Of a stretch of 64,000 nucleotides of DNA, positions 25,215 through 39,080 are shown one piece after another (the stretch's first letter is position 1; every line of letters starts with the position of its first letter). Origin of the DNA: Hirundichthys speculiger (Eukaryota; Chordata; Actinopteri; Beloniformes; Exocoetidae); NCBI GenBank assembly GCA_018398805.1, contig JAGFBZ010000725.1, positions 496,001-560,000 of the forward strand, read 5' to 3'. Made by a program: the position numbers and the translations under genes. The notes beneath the pieces are model-generated. The model was not told where the DNA came from. It saw only the letters and a program-made list of their open reading frames with translations, and searched no databases.

Positions 25215-27265
25215 AACCTGATGCTAACACTAACACTGATGCTAACGCTAATGCTGATGCTAACGCTGACACTGACTCTGGTGCTAGTGCTGACGCTGGT
25301 GCTAGTGCTGACGCTGGTGCTGGCGCTGACGCTGGTGCTGGCGCTGATGCTGAAGCTGGTGCTAGTGCTGACACTGGTGCTAGTGCTGATGCTGGTGCTG
25401 GCGCTGACGCTGGTGCTAGTGTTGATGCTGACGCTGGTGCTAGTGCTGACACTGGTGCTAGTGCTGACACTGGTGCTAGCGCTGGTGCTGACGCTGGTGC
25501 TGGTGCTGACGCTGGTGCTGGTGCTGACGCTGGTGCTAGTGCTGACGCTGGTGCTGGTGCTGATGCTGGTGCTGGCGCTGATGCTGGTGCTGGTGCTGAC
25601 GCTAGTGCTGGTGCTGGTGCTGATGCTGGTGCTGACGCTGGTGCTGGCGCTGGTGCTGGTGCTGACGCTAGTGCTGACGCTGGTGTTGACGCTAGTGCTA
25701 GTGCTGGCGCTGGTGCTAGTGCTGGCGCTGGTGCTAGTGCTGACGCTGGTGCTAGTGCTGATGCTGGTGCTAGTGCTGACGCTGGTGCTAGTGCTGATGC
25801 TGGTGCTGACACTGGTGCTAGTGCTGACGCTGGTGCTGACGCTAGTGCTAGTGCTGGCGCTGGTGCTAGTGCTGACGCTGGTGCTGATGGTGCTGGTGCT
25901 GTGCTGGTGCTGGTGCTGGTGCTGGTGCTAGTGCTGATGCTGGTGCTGACGCTGGTGCTAGTGCTGACGCTGGTGCTAGTGCTGGTGCTGGTGCTGGCGC
26001 TGACGCTGGTGCTGACGCTGGTGCTGGCGCTGGCGCTGGTGCTGACGCTGACGCTGGTGCTAGTGCTGACGCTGACACTGGTGCTAGTGCTGACGCTGGT
26101 GCTGATGGTGGTGCTGGCGCTGTTGCTGGTGCCTGTGCTGGCGCTGGTGCTGTTGCTGATGCTGGTGCTGACGCTGGTGCTGACTCTGGTGCTAGTGCTG
26201 GCGCCTGGCGCCTGGTGCTGGTGCTGGCGCCTGGCGCTGGTGCTGGTGCTGACACTGACGCTGGTGCTAACGCTGGTGCTGGCGCTGATACTGGTGCTGG
26301 TGCTGGTGCTGGTGCTGATGCTGGTGCTAGTGCTGACGCTGGTGCTAGTGCTGGTGCTGACGCTGGTGCTGGTGCTGACGCTGGTGCTGGTGCTGACGCT
26401 GACGCTGATGCTGGTGCTAGTGCTGACGCTGACACTGTTGCTAGTGCTGACGCTGGTGCTGATGGTGGTGCTGGCGCTGTTGCTGGTGCCTGTGCTGGCG
26501 CTGGTGCTGTTGCTGATGCTGGTGCTGACGCTGGTGCTGACTCTGGTGCTAGTGCTGGCGCCTGGTGCCTGGTGCTGGCGCCTGGCGCTGGTGCTGGTGC
26601 TGACACTGACGCTGGTGCTAACGCTGGTGCTGGCGCTGATGCTGGTGCTGGTGCTGGTGCTGGCGCTGATGCTGGTGCTAGTGCTGACGCTGGTGCTGAC
26701 GATGACGCTGGTGCTAACGCTGGTGCTGGCGCTGATGCTGGTGCTGGTGCTGGTGCTGACGCTGGTGCTGACGCTGACGCTGGTGCTAACGCTGACGCTG
26801 GTGCTGATGCTGATGCTGGTGCTGGTTCTGATGCTGATGGTGATGCTGGTGGTAACCCTGACGGTGATGCTGGTGCTGACGGTGATGCTGGTGCTGATGC
26901 TGGTGCTGACGCTGATGCTGGTGCTGACGTTGACGCTGATACTAACGCTGACGATGGTGCTGGTGTGCCGCTGGTGCTGATGCTGGTGCTGATGATGCTG
27001 TTGCTGACGTTGACGCTGATGCTAACGCTGGTGCTGGTATGCCGCTGGTGCTGATGCTGATGCTGGTGCATCAGCATCAACGTTGACGCTGATGCTTACG
27101 CTGACGCTGGTGCTGATGCTGGTGCTGGTTCTGATGCCGACGGTGATGCTGGTGGTAATGCTGACGGTGATGCTTGTGGTAACGCTGACGGTGATGCTGG
27201 TGCTGACGGTGATGCTGGTGCTGACGGTGATGCTAGTGCTAATGCTGACGCTGATGCTCACCGTG
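25215..27265. repeat. hexamer-based minisatellite (GCTGGT/GCTGAC/GCTAGT)
   Basis: About 340 hexamers of the form GCTNNN over 2.05 kb. A distinctive block (GATGGTGGTGCTGGCGCTGT onward) repeats at 26103 and 26461, 358 bp apart. It ends with a local inverted repeat around 27066 (GATGCTGATG...CATCAGCATC). Frames of up to 611 codons on both strands come from the hexamer. Confidence 0.95.
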
Positions 27266-27640
27266 TCCGTCTAACAGCAGTCCAACACAGCTTCTCCTCT
27301 GCTTCCTCCTGCATCAGGCTGATAGATTTAAGGCTCGTCGGTTCACAGTTGAAGCAATTATCTTAATTAGGAAAATGCTGTAGCGTGAAGGAGGCAGGAG
27401 ACCAAGCTGCACAGGGTCTCCTCACCACTTAGAGGAACATCAATTAAAGCAAATTAAAAGCTTTGGGAAGACGTATGAGGGGGAGATCTGGGCTGGAAAA
27501 CAAAGATAATAGATCCAGCAGGACGACCCGGGGACGTGTTGGTGGACTCACACAACCGTCCGGCGAGCAGCAGAGCCAATGAGGCGTGAAATCAATTATC
27601 AGAGCGCTCAGATTGTTCCTGCCGCTGCTCACGCACGTCC
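27266..27640. promoter_or_regulatory. candidate conserved non-coding block before exon E
   Basis: Complex sequence with GCAATTATCTTAATTAGG, ATCAATTAAAGCAAATTAAA and AAATCAATTATC, homeodomain-type cores, between repeat-rich DNA and exon E. Conservation cannot be checked here. Confidence 0.3.
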
Positions 27641-27669
27641 TTTGCTCTGTGTGTGTGTCTCCTCTGCAG

Positions 27670-27804
27670 CCTGCTTGCCCGGTTTCTACGGCCACCGCTG
27701 CAGCCAGGCGTGTCCTCGGTGCGTCCACAGCGAGGGGGCGTGCCACCACGTCACCGGCCACTGCCAGTGCTTGTCCGGATACTTCGGCTCCCTCTGCAGC
27801 CAAG
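27670..27804 (+). CDS. megf11: megf11 exon E: EGF/laminin-type module
   Basis: Acceptor TCTCCTCTGCAG, donor CCAAG|GTCAGT. It encodes CLPGFYGHRCSQACPRC, then HHVTGHCQCLSGYFG and SLCSQ. The GFYGHRCSQ block and the CPRCVHS spacing are characteristic of the MEGF11/MEGF10 module at this position. Phase 1-1, 135 nt, so it is frame-neutral if skipped. A short TGTGTGTGTG tract lies just before the pyrimidine tract, echoing exon D. Confidence 0.95.
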
Positions 27805-28469
27805 GTCAGTCCTGCTCGGTCCCTCGGTCCAGAACCGACGGTGAGGTTTCAGTCCCAGTTTACAGGTCCGGCTGGTTTCCCAGGAGAACCTCTGAACCGG
27901 TTCTTCACCTCACCTGGAAACATCCTCAGACAGCTGATCTCAGACCAGCTGGTCCATTAAATGTTTTTTTCACTGCAGATAAAAATGATTTTATTACTGA
28001 GAGACGGAGCAGGATTTATTTAGAAATCATCATCTCACTCTGACAGTTGTTGGTGCTTTCATTGACTTATCGTAGACACCAGAACCGAACTAAGCTGGCA
28101 AACGATGCCACCGCAGTCGGCCTCCAGACCGCTTCATAAACAAAGAACCTCATTAAGCTGCAGGGTTTTATTAGAAATGAAACAGACTTTGGGTTCTTTT
28201 CAAACATATTTCCTGAGCTCTTAATGAAATGTCTGCCTTCTTATTGGGGGGTCAGAATATCTGAGGGATGCAGGTCAGCAGCTGGAGTTAGGGGGTGGAG
28301 CCAGACATTAGACCCCACCCCTTCCCTCTGAAGGATGTGTCTCATCAAAGATCGGCTAGACATTTACAGGTGTGGACCTGTTCATCTACTGGTCTCTTCT
28401 GACTGACATCTACAGTCTGTCGTCATAGAAACAGCTTTGCACTTTAAAGGAAATATAACATTGTCTGAA
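27805..28469. other. start of intron E-F
   Basis: Complex sequence without recognised features. Confidence 0.4.
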
Positions 28470-29215
28470 ACTCTACCGACCACTAGAGGCTGCAGTTCCT
28501 CTACCAACCACTAGAAGCTGCAGTTTCTCTACTGACCACTAGAGGCTGCAGTTCCTCTACCAACCACTAGAGGCTGCAGTTTCTCTACTGACCACTAGAG
28601 GCTGCAGTTTCTCTACTGGCCACTAGAGGCTGCAGTTCCTCTACTGACCACTAGAGGCTGCAGTTCCTCCATTGATCACCAGAGGCTGCAGTTCCTCTAC
28701 TGACCACTAGAGGCTGCTGTTCCTCCACCGACCACTAGAGGCTGCGGTTCCTCTACTGACCACTAGAGGCTGCAGTTCCTCCACCGACCGTTAGAGGCTG
28801 CGGTTCCTCTACTGACCACTAGAGGCTGCGGTTCCTCTACTGACCACTAGAGGCTGCAGTTCCTCCACCAACCACTAGAGGCTGCGGTTCCTCTACTGAC
28901 CACTAGAGGCTGCAGTTCCTCCACCGACCATTAGAGGCTGCGGTTCCTCTACTGACCACTAGAGGCTGCGGTTCCTCTACTGACCACTAGAGGCTGCAGT
29001 TCCTCCACCGACCACTAGAGGCTGCGGTTCCTCTACTGACCACTAGAGGCTGCGGTTCCTCTACTGACCACTAAAGGCTGCAGTTCCTCCACCGACCTCT
29101 AGAGGCTGCGGTTCCTCTACTGACCACTAGAGGCTGCAGTTCCACTACTGTCCACTAGAGGCTGCAGTTCCTCCACCGACCACTAGAGGCTGCAGTTCCT
29201 CTACCGACCTCTGGG
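28470..29215. repeat. 28-bp minisatellite
   Basis: About 26 copies built from CCACTAGAGGCTGCAGTTCC and TCTACTGA, with CAG/CGG and CTACTG/CCACCG variants. A single related unit occurs at 33340-33370. Confidence 0.95.
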
Positions 29216-30329
29216 ACATGGTTTTCTCTGCAGTCATCACTATGTGACTCTTCGCTCTTGTGGGCCAGACTAACTGGCAGACGTGAAGTGTTGAATTCCT
29301 TATTAACTGCTCAGTTTGAGTCTATAAAAGTGAGGAAGTGACCAAACTCATGAAAATTAACTGCGAGCTGCTGGAACCGATGATCAGCAGGGACACAGTC
29401 AACAGTCCACCTCCTGTTAATTATCCTCCCCAAACACTCCTGATCTCGTCTTGCACGTCTTTGATCCGAATGTAACAGACATTAGTCATACACTGGTAAC
29501 TGTTACATGAGTGCAGGCGCTTCATTAAAGGCACTTAAGATAATTTCAGTACAGTAGAGAAGAAAAAGGGCTGCTGGCTTTTATCCTGGTAGTGAAAAGA
29601 TGAGTGTCAGTGCTGATAAAGCTGCTCCACGTGCTCAGTAACAGAAATGTCTGCTGTGATTATCTGCACAGCTCCTGCATCTGTCGTGTTTGTATAAAGG
29701 CACTGGACAAACCCTCTGTGATGTCATCGCAGCAGCCTGGAAGAGCTCAGGAAGTCCTGGTTTTATCTTCTGAAACGATGGTGGATGTTAGTTAGCAGGA
29801 GCTACATGAACTAAAACAGGCAGCCTGTGATGACTGAGGTGAGGTGGGCGTGTCCCAAACAACTGTCATGCTTCTTTGTTCCGCCCCTTTTTAGACAAAC
29901 GGGCTGCAATGCTCCGTGAAATACTCATCTACAAATACAGTTTTGTTTTATGGCCGTAGCATATGACAGGGAGGTTCTGAAAAAAACGCAATTAAAGGCA
30001 GACCAGGAACAGAATAATATTATAATAATTCTAATCAAATGATCAGTTTACATTTCTTAATACAAAACAAAACAATCCCTCGAAACCAAGACTTTCAAAA
30101 CAACTGAGAACGTGGCGCCGTTCCTCTGATAAAGAAGCCAAAGAAAAATCATCCAACAAAAAATCAAAGTTGAAACTAACCTACTGGTTGTTTCAAACCT
30201 CATTTATCACAAACTGGATGTTTTGATATTTCTCAGCTTTATGTCCAGTCTTTTCTGTACTGGATATTTCTTTAGATTTAACTTCTATCATTTTGTTATC
30301 CAGGTGACTGCACAATGACCATAAAGACT
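29216..30329. other. intron E-F unique sequence
   Basis: Complex sequence. 29280-29560 has several TTAATTA/TAATTA cores and could be regulatory; nothing firmer was seen. Confidence 0.3.
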
Positions 30330-30640
30330 GATTAATCTAATCTAATTATTCTGATCTAATTGATCTAATCTGATTATTTATATCTGATTTTTCTGATCTG
30401 ATTAATCTAATCTGATTATTTTAATCTGATTTGATTGACCTGATCTGATTATTCTGATTTGATTAATCTGAACTGATTGATCTAATTTGATTATTTAAAT
30501 CTGATTTTTGGAACTGATCTGATTATTCTGATCTAATTCATCTGATTTGATTAATCTGGTTTTTGACCTGATTAATATAATCTGATTCTAATCTGATTGA
30601 TTTGATTAATCTGATCTGATTTTAATCTGATTTGACTGGA
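30330..30640. repeat. degenerate 9-bp repeat TAATCTGAT
   Basis: About 30 imperfect copies of TAATCTGAT/TGATCTGAT with single-base changes. Confidence 0.85.
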
Positions 30641-30678
30641 TTGACTCTGAACATGGTACCAGGACTCGACACTGTGAT

Positions 30679-30731
30679 CCAGGCTTTAGTCTCTTTTTCC
30701 GACCAACATGGAAAAAGAGACTAAAGCCTGG
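30679..30731. repeat. perfect 22-bp hairpin
   Basis: Arms 30679-30700 (CCAGGCTTTAGTCTC...) and 30710-30731 (...GAGACTAAAGCCTGG) are exact complements with a 9-nt loop GACCAACAT. Five more pairs (CGACA/TGTCG) are possible across a 7-nt bulge. Confidence 0.9.
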
Positions 30732-31582
30732 TGTCGTCGGTTATCTCAGCGGTCATCAGTGGTCTTCCCTCCTGGGATGATCGCAGGTCAAAGCCTGCTG
30801 TCTTGATCTCTCTGGTTCCAAAAAGAGTTCATTGGGTCTTTCAGTTTTTACTTTGGACATCTAGAAAATCTTGAGTCTGACTGAATTTCTGAATCCCTGA
30901 AGGAACTCCACGTCATTCCTTAAACATGTTTCTGAGATGAAACTCTGTTTAACTCTAAACATCAACTGTCTTAATTAACTCTGGCATTTCATTCACATAA
31001 CTGTGTCAGATACCTGGACTCAGTCTGGACCTTAATGTGACCCAGTCAGAAGATGTTGGGGTGTCGGTTCTGACCAACGAGGCTCCGTACAGAGAAGTTA
31101 GTTAGTTGCTGTTTGTGCAACGGTCAACTAATAATCCTGCTGCTGTTGAGCCACCAACAGAAAACAGCTTTGATAAGAGAATAATTAAATTAACTGGGAA
31201 AAAAGCCACCGTTCTCGTTTCAGATCAACAAACCAGAGCCTCTGAATAAACAGTCTGTGTGCTCATGAATGTCTTATTCAACTGTCATCACGTTGCCGTT
31301 AACAGGTTTTTATCTTATTTTATTAAGACGTCTTGTATTTTAATGAGCGCTGTCATCAGGAGCTGATGCTTCAACCTGTTTCTGTGCTGCTGAAGGAAAA
31401 GAAAAGCTCCGACTCGCCGTACGTGACGGTTTAAAGCTCCTCTTTCTCATTTTTAAATAACAGTTTCAAGCTTTGCAGGAGAGCGCTGACGTGCAGCCGC
31501 GGCGGCGCGCCTGCTCATGTTAATTAGCAATAATCAAAAAAAGACCCCACAGCACATTAATTTATCAGCAGGCGTGTCAGAC
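30732..31582. other. intron E-F unique sequence, possible regulatory block
   Basis: Complex sequence. 31290-31580 has TTATTTTATTAAG, TGTTAATTAGCAATAATC and CATTAATTTATC cores in a low-repeat setting. Confidence 0.3.
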
Positions 31583-31594
31583 GCCACGGCGTCA

Positions 31595-31976
31595 TCCATT
31601 TTCTATACCCGTTTCATCCTTGAAGGGTCACGGGGATCTGCTGGAGCCTATCCCAGCCATCTACAGGCGAAAGGCAGGGGTTCACCCTGGACAGGTCGCC
31701 AGTCCATCGCAGGGTCACACACATACAGACACACAACGTTCACACTCACATTGCCTACGGGCAATTTGGAATTATCAATTAACCTGACATGCATGTCTTT
31801 GGACTGTGGGAGGAAGCCGGAGTACCCGGAGAGAACCCACGCAAGCACGGGGAGAACATGCAAACTCCACACAGAAAGGCCCCGAGGTTCAATCCAGGAC
31901 CCCCCCTGCCGAGGTTCGAACCAGGAACCTTCTAGCTGTGAGGCAACAGTGCTAACCACTAAGCCACCGTGCTGCA
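31595..31976 (-). mobile_element. tRNA-derived SINE (V-SINE-like), complete, with 12-bp target duplication
   Basis: Flanked by GCCACGGCGTCA at 31583-31594 and 31977-31988. On the minus strand the head has a pol III A box TGGCTTAGTGG (31956-31966) and B box GGTTCGAACCT (31912-31922). Next comes the central region GAGTTTGCATGTTCTCCCC...CTTCCTCCCACAGTCCAAAG, then a LINE-like 3' end GGGATAGGCTCCAGCAG and GGGTATAGAAAATGGA. The tail is TGGA-type and very short here. Family name is from recall; the SINE class is well supported. Confidence 0.85.
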
Positions 31977-31988
31977 GCCACGGCGTCA

Positions 31989-32350
31989 GTGTCTCAATAT
32001 TTTATTAGCGCCGCTGAATATAAAGGAGAAAGATTACGTCCTAGAGCGGCAGGATGTTGCTCTATCTGAAAGGGTTATCGTCCCGACAAACTGACCAAGA
32101 TGATTGAAGCTCATTTCTGGATGAGAATCTCCTGCTCGACCACCGCGATGTTTCTGGGCTGCAGAGACTGAGACTCGGATCAGATCTACCTGTTCATTTA
32201 CCTGCTGATGTCACGCTCCTCTTATCTCCAGCAGGAGCCACACTGAGCGCTTCGTTCTGGTCCTGCAGAGAACCAGAACCTCTTCTTCTGCTGCGATTTA
32301 CCTTCAGATGTGATCCGAGCTTCATCTAATCCCAGTAACAGAACGAACCT
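31989..32350. other. intron E-F sequence
   Basis: Nothing recognised. Confidence 0.35.
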
Positions 32351-33065
32351 CTGGATCAGCAGCTGCTCCAGCGTCTCTGGATCAGCAGTTGCTCCAGCGT
32401 CTCTGGATCAGCAGCTGCTCCGGCACTCTGGATCAGCAGCTGCTCCGGCGCTCTGGATCAGCAGCTGCTCCGGCGCTCTGGATCAGCAGCTGCTCCGGCG
32501 CTCTGGATCAGCAGCTGACCCGCGTCTCTGGATCAGCAGCTGACCCGCGTCTCTGGATCAGCAGTTGCTCCAGCACTCTGGATCAGCAGCTGCTCCGGCG
32601 CTCTGGATCAGCAGCTGACCCGCGTCTCTGGATCAGCAGCTGCTCCTGCGCTCTGGATCAGCAGCTGCTCCGTCGCTCTGGATCAACAGTTGCTCCAGCA
32701 CTCTGGATCAGCAGCTGCTCCGGCCCTCTGGATCAGCAGCTGACCCGCGTCTCTGGATCAGCAGCTGCTCCATCGCTCTGGATCAACAGTTGCTCCAGCA
32801 CTCTGGATCAGCAGCTGCTCCGGCCCTCTGGATCAGCAGCTGACCCGCGTCTCTGGATCAGCAGCTGCTCCGTCGCTCTGGATCAACAGTTGCTCCAGCA
32901 CTCTGGATCAGCAGCTGCTCCGGCCCTCTGGATCAGCAGCTGACCCGCGTCTCTGGATCAGCAGCTGCTCCATCGCTCTGCATCAACAGTTGCTCCAGCA
33001 CTCTGGATCAGCAGCTGCTCCAGTGCTCTGGATGAGCAGCTGCTACGGTGCTCTGGATCAGAGCT
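32351..33065. repeat. 25-bp minisatellite with a 100-bp higher-order period
   Basis: About 28 copies based on CTCTGGATCAGCAGCTGCTC. Each unit contains the palindrome AGCAGCTGCT. The variant CGGCCCTCTG recurs at exactly 32721, 32821 and 32921. Confidence 0.95.
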
Positions 33066-35027
<1,962 letters not shown>

Positions 35028-35146
35028 TGAACAAACCCCTCTGAAGGGAAGTGTTTTGATCGATCAGGGTTGAAGGTTGAAGGTCCCATATTGTGCAGAT
35101 ATGATCCATACTCTTGATCAAGTATCACAGTAGAGTCGTTTCACTT

Positions 35147-35395
35147 TGGGTTAGGGTTAGGGTTGGGGTTAGGGTTAGGGTTATGGGTTACGGTTAGGGT
35201 TAAGGGTTAGGGTTAGGGGTTAGGGTTAGGGGTTACGGTTAGGGTTAGGGTTGGGGTTAGGGTTAGGGTTAGGGGTAAGGGTTAGGGGTTAGGGTTGGGG
35301 TTAGGGATTAGGGTTAGGGGTTAGGGTTAGGGGTTACGGTTAGGGTTGGGGTTAGGGGTTAAGGTTGGGGTTAGGGGTTAGGGTTAGATTGGGTG
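35147..35395 (+). repeat. interstitial telomere-like (TTAGGG)n array
   Basis: About 40 copies of GGGTTA with variants GGGGTTA, GGGTTACGG and GGGTTGGGG over 250 bp. Heavily mutated, so old. Lies inside intron F-G. Confidence 0.92.
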
Positions 35396-36049
35396 TTAGA
35401 TTGTGCGGTCTAAGGTCGCTTCTTCACTACACAATGAGCAATTTTACATGGAGTCGCATCGCTTCCCTATTTTCTAATTTAGAGGCACGAACTTAAAAAA
35501 GTCAAGTTACCGCCACGTCTGAGGTTCATTCAAACCCTCTCACCGTGTTATTAAGCTCAAATATAAACAGCAACTTGAACCAGATAATCAATTGACAGCA
35601 GCTCTGCTCTCAACCTCCTCCACCGTCAAAACAACGACATACGTCATCCTCCACTTCCTGTCCTGATAGTCAGACACAGTTGAGTAATAAATGAGTAGAA
35701 GTGTCCCCCTCATGGATGAACCACGGACCAGTACAGAACCGAACGCTTGTTTTGGTGCAAGTCACAACATTTGATAATGGAAATCCTGATGGTTGTGCAT
35801 CAGACCGTATCCAACCTTAATTCAAAAAGGGCTAAATGTGAAAGAAAATTGATGAATATTTTTCTGGCCGTCATGAAAGAATCGTGGAAATGTCGTGCAG
35901 CTCTGTGAAGCCGTTTGTCTTGTTGAAGGTCTTGCAACCAAAAGTTGCCTCCGATTGTTTCGACGCTATCAGAAGTCCTACAACTTCATGTTTTGACCTG
36001 CAACATAAAATTGCATGTTATTAATGTAAGCTAGTGCCAATCTAAAGAA
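35396..36049. other. intron F-G sequence
   Basis: Nothing recognised. Confidence 0.35.
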
Positions 36050-36480
36050 AAAATAACAAGGACACACAAAAAAAAAAATCCTTTGGCGCTATTTTTCTGG
36101 AAGCCCAGGTCCATGGTGGGGCCTCAATAACCCGAGTCTGGACCAGAGATACGAGTCGCCCATACATGCTCCTGGTCTGGCCCCGCCCCCAGGACCAGTT
36201 TTCCTTGGGAGACCCTACCAGCATAACTCCTGGGATCTTCCGGAAACTCAAACCCCTCTGCAGTGATGAGGTGGTGATTTAAAGCGAGGACACGTCCCTG
36301 GAGAGGTGATTCACACAACCAGGAGGAGTCGCAGAGCCGGGCTGGAAGTACCTGGAGATACACCTGGACTAGCTGGAGGAGGTCTCTAGGGAGAGGAAGG
36401 TCATCCTTCAACCCACACGACCCAAACAGATGAGCCCGGATGGATTGGTTGGATCGATGGGTGGTTGGTTGGTTGATGCT
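36050..36480 (+). mobile_element. 3' fragment of a fish LINE
   Basis: CTGGAGGAGGTCTCTAGGGA, GAGGAAGGTC and CACACGACCCAAACAGATGA resemble the last coding segment and 3' end of fish L2/RTE-type LINEs, and the fragment ends in a decayed GATGGATTGG/GGTTGG tail. Stops and indels throughout. The clade is not assigned. Confidence 0.55.
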
Positions 36481-36649
36481 GACGATGCCGTACCTGCATG
36501 TGGTTGTCGCACCCAAGATGAAGTCAATGTAGGTGGTGCAGTGTGAGATGTGTTGATCTGATAGGATCGTAGAAACCGTCCAGTGTAGGAGCCTTTAAAA
36601 GGACAACCGATATGCAGCTCCTCCGTGTTTTGTGTTTCACTCGTTGTGC

Positions 36650-37715
36650 TGGACTCTCAACCCTCGCCCTTAAACCCTCAATTTTTGGGCCTCAATCTCA
36701 AACCTCGAAAGTAAGTGTAAGGGTTATCTTGTGATTTAGAAATGAGACACCCCACGAGTGCAGTTACGTCTTCAGACTGAAATGTATCAGAGCCGTGTTG
36801 TCTCTGTATTCCCTGAAATGACACAGGGATAACATTGAAAAGAGCGCCGTATATTCTCTAAATAATATTAGCAAATAACACAATAGAGGATACATTATTC
36901 AGTCCTCCGTCTGTCATGGTCGGCCATGGCAGCCCTTTGTGTGTCAAGTTGGCATCTCTCCCTGTCTTTAGTGGTTGCTGTTTTACTTTGAAAGGTCTGT
37001 CTTGTCTCCATTGTTTTCTGCTTTGCTTCCTTCCTCTCGTTACCCTGATTCCCTGCACCTGCCTCTCGTTTGGTCCCTTGTGCATTTAAGTCTTGTCATT
37101 TTCCCCTGTCCTCCGTGGGTCCATTAGTCATGTGATCTGTAAACTTTCCCTCTCGTCGTCTCCCTGGACTTAAGTTAAGTTTTTGTTTTTGTATTTTGGA
37201 CATTGCATTCTGGATTTTGGATTTTTGTGTTTTGGTTTAATAAACCTTTTGCTTTTTGGATATCCTGCTCTTGGGTCCTTCCTCATTCACTGCACACCAT
37301 GACACCGTCGCTACACAACAAGGTATACAAGTAGCGTGAAGCCAGCCGGAGACCGCCGGTCCGGCAGCAAACATCGTAACGTAAAAAAATTAATGTTACG
37401 CAACAACGATGTTAATCCATGAAAAAAAGTCTCAAACAAAGACAATAAGATGGTTTTGTAACATTTATAGCTTTAAGAACTACAAAGATACTTACATTTG
37501 TGGCTAGCTTTTTTTTATCACCATCCTTTTTTGAAGGTGAAGATGAGTGCCTTCTGGGTAGCCCTTACTACCACAGGTGGTGTCGGAGAATCTCAATTTT
37601 GAGGGCGATACAGCCCTCAAACTCGTCCCTCAGTTTGACGTTCTTAGAATCGGGACAGCACTGGCACTTAGCAGGAGTGCGCATTTTTGAGATTGAGGGT
37701 TGAGATTGAGGGTCA
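36650..37715. mobile_element. possible DNA element with CCCTCAA-rich inverted ends, host of a solo LTR
   Basis: CCTCAATCTCAAA near 36691 is matched inverted by TTTGAGATTGAGG near 37686, within longer CCCTCAA/TTGAGGG-rich ends. The solo LTR lies inside. No target duplication was found, so the limits are uncertain. Confidence 0.4.
36912..37304. mobile_element. solo LTR with 5-bp target duplication
   Basis: 393 bp running from TGTCATGG to CCATGACA (TG...CA ends), flanked by CCGTC at 36907-36911 and 37305-37309. It contains TTTAATAAACC at about 37237, a poly(A)-signal-like site in the + orientation, and GCATTTAAGTC as a possible TATA-like box. No internal retroelement remains, so recombination between two LTRs is the likely origin. 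Confidence 0.82.
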
Positions 37716-37840
37716 GGGCATAGGCGATATAGGCGGCCGCCTAGGGCGCCATCTGCTGGGGTGGCGCCGCCACGCCGCCAGTCCCCATTGGCCTTGAGGG
37801 AAAATAATAATAAAATAATAATTTTGTTGAGGGTTAAGGG
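37714..37840. mobile_element. short hAT-like fragment (GGCGGCCGCCTAGGGCGCC)
   Basis: GATATAGGCGGCCGCCTAGG and GGCGCC motifs occur in a dispersed fish hAT-type repeat. Ends not defined. Confidence 0.4.
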
Positions 37841-37888
37841 AGGAATTCACCCTAGGTCAGTCCAAATTAAACATTAATTTAGCTTTAA

Positions 37889-38735
<847 letters not shown>

Positions 38736-38739
38736 TGTG

Positions 38740-39080
38740 AGGCCAAGATATCAGCAAGAAAGTCCCACTGATGGAAAACCCACATGTTCTGAAGAGGTTT
38801 CAGTTCACCAAAGAAACCTGACTGAAGAGACCTGAGGAACATCTGTGGACTGATGGAAGCTTGATGGTTCTGGTTGCGTCCAGATGAGCCCCAAACACTG
38901 AATTACAGAAGCACGGTGGAGCCAGCATCATGATCTGGGATGGTGTCTGGATCCTGGATCAGTCTGGAGACATCAGGATACTTGAAGAGGTCACGTTGTT
39001 CATCCTGGTTCCAGACCTGCTGCTGATCCTCATCAGAACTCTGGCAGCAGCTCTCTGGATCAACTCATCAGGTTATAGAT
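38740..39080 (+). mobile_element. degraded Tc1-like element
   Basis: CAGTTCACCAAAGAA, GAGGAACATCTGTGGACTGA, CCCCAAACACTGAATT and GGAGCCAGCATCATGATCTG (translates GASIMIW) follow a fish Tc1-like transposase in order, then ATCAGGATACTTGAAGAGGT (IRILEEV). Many deletions. Confidence 0.75.

Noticed and set aside
25145..26980. Open frames of up to 611 codons in the hexamer array
   Set aside because: A stop-free hexamer keeps frames open on both strands. Composition is only Ala/Asp/Gly or Leu/Val, and there is no conserved domain.
30679..30731. A microRNA precursor
   Set aside because: The total length of 53 nt, perfect pairing and very short loop are atypical. Kept as a structural finding only.
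31905..31976. A tRNA gene, given good A and B boxes on the minus strand
   Set aside because: It is the head of a SINE with a 12-bp target duplication and does not fold as a full tRNA with an anticodon arm.
35147..35395. A true chromosome end
   Set aside because: The repeats are degenerate, only 250 bp long, and lie between exons F and G of one gene.
37500..37703. 67-codon frame within the CCCTCAA-ended element
   Set aside because: No domain, and it lies inside a likely transposon.
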